From assembly GCA_031260775.1 (NCBI GenBank), contig JAISKW010000029.1:1-6207 (forward strand): a DNA stretch of 6,207 bases, given 5' to 3'. The stretch comes from Christensenellaceae bacterium (GTDB lineage Bacteria; Bacillota; Clostridia; Christensenellales; DTU072). A program made the position numbers and the translations under genes. This document shows, piece after piece, positions 1 to 4,635 of the stretch; the first letter of the stretch is position 1; every line of letters starts with the position of its first letter. The notes under the pieces are model-generated. The model did not search any database and was not told where the DNA came from. It saw only the letters and a list, made by a program, of their open reading frames with translations.

Positions 1-249
1 AAGGCAGCGGAAAAAGCCGCCGCCGCCGAAAAAGCGGCAAAAGAGAAAGCCGCCGCAGAAAAGAAAGCCGCCGCAGAAAAGAAAGCCGCTGATAAAGCCG
101 CTAAAGAAGATGCTAACAAGAAAGCCGCCGACAAAGCGGTCAATGAAAAAGCCGCGCAAAAGCAAGCTCCTTCGCCTGCCGCAAAAAAAGCCGCCGCCCC
201 CGTTGCCGACAAAAAAACTCCCGATAAAAAATCTCCTGCAAAAAAATAG
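1..249 (+). CDS. C-terminal Lys/Ala-rich tail of an unidentified protein (5' partial)
   Basis: The frame is open from the first base and ends at TAG 247-249, giving the last 82 residues of a protein whose start lies upstream. Almost every residue is Lys, Ala, Glu or Asp. About residues 1-54 form a charged, probably helical stretch with KAAAEK-type repeats. The last roughly 25 residues become Pro-, Lys- and Ala-rich and end in SPAKK, resembling the basic tails of histone H1-like proteins and of some nucleoid or RNA-binding proteins; TolA-like linkers have a similar composition. No catalytic domain is visible, so no function is assigned. The reading frame is chosen because codons alternate cleanly between Ala and Lys/Glu with no stop; the other + frames contain stops or low-complexity Arg/Pro products. 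The stop codon directly follows a seven-A run in the phase of a -1 slippery heptamer. An intrinsic terminator lies about 145 nt downstream. Confidence 0.75.
   Translation, partial: KAAEKAAAAEKAAKEKAAAEKKAAAEKKAADKAAKEDANKKAADKAVNEKAAQKQAPSPAAKKAAAPVADKKTPDKKSPAKK
46..89 (+). repeat. 18-bp in-frame tandem repeat encoding KAAAEK
   Basis: Bases 46-63 and 64-81 are identical 18-bp units, each encoding KAAAEK, and 82-89 begin a third copy before diverging. The unit length is a multiple of three, so gain or loss of a copy keeps the frame. This marks the tail as a likely length-variable region produced by replication slippage. Confidence 0.8.
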
Positions 250-391
250 GATTTTGCGGAGCGGACAACGGCGTTATCATTCTGTGCGAAGTCGCAGAAT
301 TCACAAATCATAAAGATTGGACACTGCAACTCCGCGCAGGTGACAAAATAAAACGCAGATTGTCCGCACATGATTTTTGCGGTTAATATTT
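250..391 (+). other. Non-coding stretch with nested inverted repeats; possible structured 3' UTR or small RNA
   Basis: No ORF here has a credible start and ribosome binding site. The sequence can fold. GCGGACAA at 261-268 is the exact complement of TTGTCCGC at 360-367 and could close a domain. Inside it, 279-300 can form a hairpin (ATTC/GAAT and TGCG/CGCA around loop AAGT, with a TG bulge), and 322-342 a second one (CTGC/GCAG plus partly alternative outer pairs). With the intrinsic terminator just downstream, this resembles a structured 3' UTR or a 3'-derived small RNA. I recognise no known RNA family and see no convincing own promoter. The same stretch is also open in the third frame from 228 to 383, which is a competing explanation. 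Confidence 0.25.
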
Positions 392-420
392 AAGCGGAGA
401 AGAATATTCTCCGCTTTTTT
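392..420 (+). terminator. Rho-independent terminator after the first gene
   Basis: A 10-bp perfect stem pairs 392-401 (AAGCGGAGAA) with 407-416 (TTCTCCGCTT) around the five-base loop GAATA. The 3' side of the stem runs into six T at 415-420. This is a classical intrinsic terminator on the + strand. It separates the Lys/Ala-rich gene from the oxidoreductase operon, whose promoter lies about 55 bp further on. Confidence 0.9.
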
Positions 421-474
421 ATGTTTCTAACGGGTTTTTGGCAAAATTTACCAAAGTTTTATAACATAGTGCAT

Positions 475-502
475 TTGTATATTCATACATTTACTGTATA
501 AT
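475..502 (+). promoter_or_regulatory. Sigma-A-type promoter of the oxidoreductase operon
   Basis: A perfect -10 hexamer TATAAT lies at 497-502. The best -35 is TTGTAT at 475-480 (three of six consensus bases) with a 16-bp spacer. Transcription would begin near 508-510, leaving a leader of about 64 nt before the TTG start at 573. The surrounding region is strongly AT-rich and directly follows a terminator, as expected of a promoter. The poor -35 together with a perfect -10 fits a promoter that needs, or is controlled by, a regulator. Confidence 0.7.
476..499. promoter_or_regulatory. Alternating TGTAT/ATACA half-sites across the promoter: candidate operator
   Basis: TGTAT at 476-480, ATACA at 485-489 and TGTAT at 495-499 form two overlapping dyads that share the middle half-site, with 4-bp and 5-bp spacers. 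The first half-site overlaps the -35 and the last overlaps the -10, so a bound dimer would block or remodel polymerase. AT-rich palindromes arise easily by chance in such sequence, and no regulator gene is in the window, so the protein involved is unknown. Confidence 0.3.
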
Positions 503-511
503 ATTTTTATG

Positions 512-556
512 TTCAAGCACAAACGGTGTTACATCGTTATCGGCTTGAAACCAAGC
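512..556 (+). promoter_or_regulatory. Structured 5' leader with two mutually exclusive stems
   Basis: In the predicted leader, TTCAAGC (512-518) pairs with GCTTGAA (543-549). Within it, AACGGTG (522-528) pairs with CATCGTT (532-538) around loop TTA, with one G-U pair. GCTTG (543-547) can instead pair with CAAGC (552-556) around AAAC, which would break the outer stem and place a hairpin directly against the ribosome binding site at 557. There is no U-run, so any control would act on translation or mRNA stability. It matches no riboswitch I recognise. Confidence 0.35.
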
Positions 557-563
557 AAGGAGG
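557..563 (+). promoter_or_regulatory. Ribosome binding site that fixes the TTG start of the FAD oxidoreductase
   Basis: AAGGAGG is a full anti-16S match, nine bases before TTG 573-575. No ATG or GTG sits at a suitable distance in frame, so this site decides the start. The same motif and the same nine-base spacing occur before the next gene. Confidence 0.85.
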
Positions 564-572
564 CAATCAAAA

Positions 573-2135
573 TTGGAAGAAACAAAGAGGTTTTTACCGT
601 CCTATGACGTTATAGTCGTGGGTAGCGGTGTCGGAGGTCTGTCCGCGGCGGTACAGCTTGCGCTTAAAGGCACAAAAGTACTCGTTTTAGAGCAGCATAA
701 TATGACGGGCGGATACTCGTCAAGCTTTATCCGCGGCAGGTATGAGTTTGAAGTCAGTCTTCACGAGCTATGCGAGTGCGGCGACGGCAAGGACGGTCAC
801 ACTTACGGCGGCGTGCGCAAGCACTTAGCTAACGCGGGAGTTTATCCCGATTTAGTCTGCGTCCCCGAAGCGTACCGCGTTATTTTCGAAAATCACAATT
901 TAGATTTCACTATGCCTTTCGGCATCGAAAACGCCATTAAAGCCGTTGCTAAGGTCGTTCCCCAAGACGAAGAGAAAGTACGCAACTACTTTAAGCTTTG
1001 CGAAGAAATCAGCAACGCGTTAGTTTACATCGAGGGCTGTCCGCAAATGAAACCCGACCCGATGGTTATGATGACGAAGCATTCGTCATTCTTAAGAACC
1101 GCCGGCTACTCGTTAGGCGAGGTTCACGATTCGTTCGGCTTTACCCCCTTAACCGAGGACATCTTAAGCGCGTACTACGGATACATCACCCGTAACCGCC
1201 GCGACGTCAGCTTCACCGTTTACGGACTTCTTATGTATTTATACGTCCGCGACGGCGCGCACATCATCAACAAAACCTCGCACGGCTTAGCCGTTGACCT
1301 CGAGGAGCGTTGCCGCGTTCTCGGCGCGCAAATCGAAACCGGCGTATACGTTGCAAAAATGCTTGTCGAAAACGGTGCGGTTGTCGGCGTACAAACCGCG
1401 GACGGCAGCAAAATCCGCGCAAAACGCGTACTTTGCAACTGCCAACCCGACGTTGTCTACACAAAGATGATGGACAAAAAGGACGTTCCCGATAACGCTC
1501 TGAAACTCTGCGACAAGCGTGTTGCAGGCGCATCGCTATTCAGCGCGTACGTCGGCTTAGATGCCACCCCTCAAGAATTGGGCATCGACAGCTACGAAAT
1601 TTTCTTTAACTTTGACCAAGATGCAAAACGCGTTTACGACGCGACCAAGGTTTGGACGAAATACATCACCAATATGTCCGCAACCTGCATAGATATCGCA
1701 ATCCCGGGGATGACGGGCGAGGGTCGTTGCCAAATCGGCTTCACCTACCTCCTTGACCCCGACGCTATGGCAAAGGACGGCGTTGACCCCTCGATTTACC
1801 AAAAGAACAAAGAGGAGTTTTTAGACCACCTTATCGAAATGTACGAACGGCTCACCGGCGCGCGCATCCGCGGACACATCGAGGAAGTAGAGGTTGCGAC
1901 CCCTGCAACCTATGTCCGCTACACGGGCGTACCTAAGGGCAACGTTTACGCGTACGAAATGACCGTTGTTGACGGTATCGTTCCGCGCGTCAACAACAAG
2001 GATGCCGAGCAATACATCAAAGGCTTAGACTTCGTCGGCGGCTTCGGCAGACGCGCATTCGGCTTCTGCAGTTCAATCACAAACGGCTTCGACACGGCAG
2101 AGGACACCTTACTCAAATTAAAGGAGGCTAAATAA
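573..2135 (+). CDS. CrtI/RetSat-like FAD-dependent oxidoreductase (phytoene desaturase superfamily)
   Basis: This 520-residue flavoprotein belongs to the phytoene desaturase/carotenoid isomerase/retinol saturase superfamily. The N-terminus has the dinucleotide fold: beta strand YDVIVVG, GSGVGG at 17-22 and the ribose-binding acid E40 in LVLEQ. TGGYSSSF at 45-52 is the usual continuation in this superfamily. Residues about 230-292 form the second FAD-domain segment (GLAVDLEERCRVLGAQIETG and VVGVQTADG). GGFGRRAFGFCSSITNGFDT at 489-508 is the C-terminal FAD motif. I see no signal peptide or transmembrane segment; the variable middle (about 60-230 and 300-440) would hold the substrate pocket. The start is TTG with a perfect AAGGAGG. 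The gene is followed after 1 nt by a flavin/2Fe-2S reductase, the likely electron donor. Members oxidise, isomerise or saturate polyenes; the partner suggests reduction. The substrate is unknown, and with no carotenoid genes nearby a crt symbol is not justified. Confidence 0.88.
   Translation: MEETKRFLPSYDVIVVGSGVGGLSAAVQLALKGTKVLVLEQHNMTGGYSSSFIRGRYEFEVSLHELCECGDGKDGHTYGGVRKHLANAGVYPDLVCVPEAYRVIFENHNLDFTMPFGIENAIKAVAKVVPQDEEKVRNYFKLCEEISNALVYIEGCPQMKPDPMVMMTKHSSFLRTAGYSLGEVHDSFGFTPLTEDILSAYYGYITRNRRDVSFTVYGLLMYLYVRDGAHIINKTSHGLAVDLEERCRVLGAQIETGVYVAKMLVENGAVVGVQTADGSKIRAKRVLCNCQPDVVYTKMMDKKDVPDNALKLCDKRVAGASLFSAYVGLDATPQELGIDSYEIFFNFDQDAKRVYDATKVWTKYITNMSATCIDIAIPGMTGEGRCQIGFTYLLDPDAMAKDGVDPSIYQKNKEEFLDHLIEMYERLTGARIRGHIEEVEVATPATYVRYTGVPKGNVYAYEMTVVDGIVPRVNNKDAEQYIKGLDFVGGFGRRAFGFCSSITNGFDTAEDTLLKLKEAK
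2121..2127 (+). promoter_or_regulatory. Ribosome binding site of the reductase, inside the end of the upstream gene
   Basis: AAGGAGG lies nine bases before ATG 2137 and within the last codons of the preceding gene (stop TAA 2133-2135). The arrangement favours stop-and-restart translation and a fixed ratio of the two proteins. Confidence 0.85.
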
Positions 2136-2136
2136 T

Positions 2137-3363
2137 ATGGCAAAGACAGTTAAAGCAAAAATCAGCATCAACGGATATATTAAGGACTTAGCAAGTTTCT
2201 TCGCACTTAACGGCAAGAGGAAAAAGTGGATTGAATCGGGCAGCACGAATGTCGATATGTCCGACCCCGTCGCGGAGCTTGCAAAACACCTCCACCCCGG
2301 GTTAATCACATCGAAAATCGTCAAGGTGACCGACGAGACCCCTTCAACCAAAACCTTTACCTTAGAGCCGACGGACGGCAAAAAGCTTCCGCTTTTCTAC
2401 GCCGGGCAGTACATCAGCGTGAAATATAGCATTGACGGCAGAACGACGACCCGTCCGTTTGCAATTTCCTCCTCGCCCGATTTAGCGGTTAAGAAAAATC
2501 AGCTTGAAATCACCCTAAAGAAAAACCCCGGCGGCTATGTCAGCACGTTCGTTTGGGAAAACTGGGTTGAGGGCGCGACGGTATTATTTGATGGGCCTCA
2601 CGGGCACATCTACTATAACGGACTCCGCGACAGCAAGCACGTTGTCGGCATTGCCGGCGGCAGCGGCGTAACGATTTTCCGCTCAATCGCAAACGATATG
2701 TTAAACGGCAGCGGCAGACCCGAAAAAATGACCCTCGTTTACGGCTCAAGCAACGCAAGTGACATCATTTACAAGGACGAGTTCGATGCACTCGCCGCGA
2801 AAAGCAACGGCAGAATCAGCGTTATTCACGTTCTTAGCGGCGACGTCCCCGCCGATTGGAGCGGCGAAACCGGTTTTATCACGGCGGATTTAATCGCAAA
2901 GCTTATTCCCGACTACAAAACCGCAAGCTTTTATGTGAGCGGCCCTGCGGCGTTATACGATGCAATCGAGGTTGCTTTAGACAAGCTTTCAATTTCGCAC
3001 CCCAACCGCCGTATCGAGTGCTACGGAGAGTCGGCAAACATTACTCGTAACAAGAAATATCCGCAAGACAATGCCGGCAAAACGTACACACTAACCGTTC
3101 TTTTCGGCGTTGACAAAAAGGAAATCCCGGCAATTTCAACCGAGACCGTTGCGGTCGCTCTTGAGCGCGCCGGGCTTGCCGTTGACACACAATGCCGTTC
3201 GGGCGAGTGCGGTTGGTGCCGTAGCAAACTTGAAGCCGGTTCGGTGTGGCAGCGTCCCGAAAGCGACGGCGTCCGCGCCCGCGACAAGGACTCCGGCTAC
3301 TTCCACCCCTGCTCCGCTTACCCCACTTCCGACATCACCGTACGCGTTTTCACGAGAATATAG
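2137..3363 (+). CDS. FAD/NAD(P)H ferredoxin-reductase-type protein with C-terminal plant-type 2Fe-2S domain
   Basis: This 408-residue soluble electron-transfer protein has three modules. A short N-terminal extension (1-54) contains DPVAELAKHLHPG. The FAD domain (about 55-160) has RPFAISS at 106-112, the flavin-binding R-x-[YF]-[ST]-type motif. The NAD(P) domain (about 165-290) has GIAGGSGVT at 171-179 and FYVSGP at 265-270. The 2Fe-2S ferredoxin domain (about 315-408) has C353-x4-C358-x2-C361 and C392, all four cluster ligands. Expected flow is NAD(P)H to FAD to 2Fe-2S to partner, as in oxygenase reductases and the hybrid-cluster-protein reductase. Two usual residues differ: the Cys of the CGP motif is Ser268, and the Pro after GxGxT is Ile180. 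Either may change nicotinamide handling. The gene starts 1 nt after the CrtI-like gene, with its own strong ribosome binding site, so the two are co-expressed; I infer that it reduces that enzyme. Whether it prefers NADH or NADPH cannot be read from the sequence. Confidence 0.9.
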   Translation: MAKTVKAKISINGYIKDLASFFALNGKRKKWIESGSTNVDMSDPVAELAKHLHPGLITSKIVKVTDETPSTKTFTLEPTDGKKLPLFYAGQYISVKYSIDGRTTTRPFAISSSPDLAVKKNQLEITLKKNPGGYVSTFVWENWVEGATVLFDGPHGHIYYNGLRDSKHVVGIAGGSGVTIFRSIANDMLNGSGRPEKMTLVYGSSNASDIIYKDEFDALAAKSNGRISVIHVLSGDVPADWSGETGFITADLIAKLIPDYKTASFYVSGPAALYDAIEVALDKLSISHPNRRIECYGESANITRNKKYPQDNAGKTYTLTVLFGVDKKEIPAISTETVAVALERAGLAVDTQCRSGECGWCRSKLEAGSVWQRPESDGVRARDKDSGYFHPCSAYPTSDITVRVFTRI

Positions 3364-3451
3364 TTTTTAGCGGTGAGTTCTTTCGGGGAGTAGGAACGCT
3401 TTTCCGGAAAAGCGAGTCACCTCCCCGAACCCCTCCGCTTTGAAAAGCTAT
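3360..3451. repeat. Long imperfect hairpin beginning at the reductase stop codon
   Basis: One 92-nt structure can be drawn. Bases 3360-3368 pair with 3443-3451 (nine pairs, one G-U), 3369-3373 with 3435-3439, 3382-3390 (TTCGGGGAG) with 3421-3429 (CTCCCCGAA), and the apex is the 18-bp perfect palindrome 3397-3414. The inner 48 bp are symmetric, 9-6-9 on each side. No T-run follows, so it is not an intrinsic terminator, and a separate terminator lies about 50 bp on. The TAG of the reductase gene is inside the basal stem. It may be a dispersed palindromic repeat (REP- or MITE-like), a 3' mRNA-stabilising element or a protein-binding site. I cannot tell from a single copy. Confidence 0.6.
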
Positions 3452-3502
3452 TATCTGAAATGATTATGTGAAAGAAAATAAGAAAGTTTTAGTATAATAC
3501 AC

Positions 3503-3534
3503 AACGGGCGCGGCTATTGCGCCCGTTTTCTTTT
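3503..3534 (+). terminator. Rho-independent terminator of the oxidoreductase operon
   Basis: A nine-bp perfect GC-rich stem pairs 3503-3511 (AACGGGCGC) with 3519-3527 (GCGCCCGTT) around loop GGCTATT, followed by TTCTTTT to 3534. It lies 140 nt after the reductase stop codon and before lgt, so it ends the first operon and makes lgt depend on its own promoter. Confidence 0.9.
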
Positions 3535-3572
3535 GTGAAAAGCGGATAATAAGATTAGATAATCGGCGCAGA

Positions 3573-3601
3573 ATGACAACGCAATTCACCGCGCACATTA
3601 T
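3573..3601 (+). promoter_or_regulatory. Alternative promoter for lgt (weak)
   Basis: ATGACA at 3573-3578 (five of six against TTGACA) and CATTAT at 3596-3601 (four of six against TATAAT) are 17 bp apart. Transcription would start near 3608 and leave a leader of about 26 nt without a Shine-Dalgarno sequence. It competes with the candidate at 3601-3627, and the sequence alone does not decide between them. Confidence 0.3.
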
Positions 3602-3633
3602 TGATATGTGCTGATTTATTGTAAAATATCAAT
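3600..3633. promoter_or_regulatory. 8-bp inverted repeat ending at the lgt start codon: candidate operator or RNA hairpin
   Basis: ATTGATAT at 3600-3607 is the exact complement of ATATCAAT at 3626-3633, separated by 18 nt. The left arm contains the proposed -35 of the 3601-3627 promoter, and the right arm overlaps the end of its -10 and abuts GTG 3634. As DNA it could be a two-half-site operator. If transcribed from upstream, it would put a hairpin immediately before the start codon. Confidence 0.35.
3601..3627 (+). promoter_or_regulatory. Candidate promoter giving a leaderless lgt transcript
   Basis: TTGATA at 3601-3606 (five of six) and TAAAAT at 3622-3627 (five of six) resemble -35 and -10 boxes, but the 15-bp spacer is short. 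Transcription would start about seven bases after the -10, at or next to the GTG start codon at 3634. This fits the absence of any Shine-Dalgarno sequence. Confidence 0.4.
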
Positions 3634-4635
3634 GTGTTATTAGAAGAAGCAATACATTGGACGGGCAGGGTTAAAAGCGTAGCGTTTACGCTCGGAAAAG
3701 TTACTGTAGCATGGTACGGGATTATCGTTACGTTAGGTATTCTTGCCGCAACGGCAACGTGCGTTATTCACGGCAAGAAAAAGGGTTTAATCTTAGACGA
3801 TTGGGCGGAGTTGTTCCTGTTTGTCGTTCCTTTTTCAATACTCATCGGGCGTTTAGGCTATGTTTTCGCGCAGTGGGAGTACGTTTTTGACGACGGTTTC
3901 AGTTTTTTGGAGATGATTGCCGTTTGGGAAGGCGGTATTACCATTACGACCGCGCTTTTAGGGGGCGTAGTCGGCGCGTCGGTTTGGGCATTAATACGTA
4001 AAAAGAATATTCTCGTAGTCATAGACACCCTCGCTATTTGCGTATTTGTCGGTCAAGCAATCGGACGGTGGGGCAATTTTATGAACCAAGAGCTGTACGG
4101 TCAGGCGATAACTAATACGAGTCAGCAATGGTTTCCTTACGCGGTTTTCATAACCCGCACTATGCGCGACGGCACGGTAATTCCGCTGGGATGGTTTCAG
4201 GCGACGTTCTTTTACGAGGCGTTTGCCGATGCACTCGGGTTCGTAATCGGTTTAATCCTTCTGAAGCGTATTAAATTCAAGGGCAGCGGCACGTTAATGT
4301 ACTTCGGCTTCTATTGTACGATTCGCTTCGTAATGGAATTTTACCGCCAAACCGAAGAAATTTACGAAAACGGCAATTTTACGCAGGTTATCGTGCTTAT
4401 AATAGCTATTTTATCCGCAATCACGTTCGCCGTGCTATGGATAATTAACGTCAAAAAAGGCAACCGTGTGTGGTACGGCAAAGGCGTGCCCGATAATGAA
4501 ATTCTGCAAGCGGACGGCACGGTCGGATATGACCCGGAAAAGATTAAAGCACGGATTGCCGCCGCAAATGTAAAAAAGCCTAAGAAACCCAAAAACGACA
4601 GCACCTCCGACAAGAAAGATGAGTACAAAGATTAA
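3634..4635 (+). CDS. lgt: Prolipoprotein diacylglyceryl transferase (Lgt)
   Basis: Lgt moves a diacylglyceryl group from phosphatidylglycerol to the lipobox cysteine of prolipoproteins, the first step of lipoprotein maturation in the cytoplasmic membrane. The 333-residue product has about seven hydrophobic segments (near 24-45, 55-75, 100-120, 125-143, 195-211, 218-236, 250-272). It also has the family signature GRWGNFMNQELYG at 144-156, WYG at 27-29, and RFVMEF at 231-236 matching the E. coli Arg239/Glu243 region, with Tyr227 at the Tyr235 position. Two usual motifs differ: the GG-M-x-x-HGG region reads GGITITTALLGG (100-111), with Thr105 where E. coli has His103, and HP-x-x-LYE is QATFFYE (189-195). 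A basic tail (about 303-333) is extra and probably cytoplasmic. GTG 3634 is the only usable start after the in-frame stop at 3622, and no Shine-Dalgarno sequence precedes it. The 3' end overlaps fprA by 17 nt. Confidence 0.93.
   Translation: MLLEEAIHWTGRVKSVAFTLGKVTVAWYGIIVTLGILAATATCVIHGKKKGLILDDWAELFLFVVPFSILIGRLGYVFAQWEYVFDDGFSFLEMIAVWEGGITITTALLGGVVGASVWALIRKKNILVVIDTLAICVFVGQAIGRWGNFMNQELYGQAITNTSQQWFPYAVFITRTMRDGTVIPLGWFQATFFYEAFADALGFVIGLILLKRIKFKGSGTLMYFGFYCTIRFVMEFYRQTEEIYENGNFTQVIVLIIAILSAITFAVLWIINVKKGNRVWYGKGVPDNEILQADGTVGYDPEKIKARIAAANVKKPKKPKNDSTSDKKDEYKD

Noticed and set aside
110..313. A 67-codon ATG-started frame in the second + frame, rich in Lys, Pro and Arg
   Set aside because: It is the shadow of the Lys/Ala-rich coding frame in 1-249, of extreme composition, with no ribosome binding site and no recognisable domain.
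573..2135. Naming the first oxidoreductase crtI or crtN (phytoene/diapophytoene desaturase)
   Set aside because: The superfamily motifs fit, but no carotenoid genes are nearby and the adjacent partner is a reductase, so a specific carotenoid role would be over-annotation.
1220..2381. Several minus-strand ORFs of 60-90 codons under the oxidoreductase operon, with similar ones at 2540-3287, 4362-4792, 4951-5172, 5486-5743 and 5825-6043
   Set aside because: All lie antisense to well-supported genes, have odd composition (Arg/Cys-rich), and show no domains or credible translation signals.
3493..3498. A perfect TATAAT upstream of the terminator at 3503
   Set aside because: No suitable -35 is present 16-18 bp upstream, and transcription would begin inside the terminator stem. 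It is most simply AT-rich sequence.
3545..3563. Two GATAAT boxes (3545-3550, 3558-3563) as further lgt promoters
   Set aside because: No acceptable -35 is found at 16-18 bp from either; the closest, TTGTGA at 3533-3538, is 19 bp from the second and overlaps the terminator T-run.
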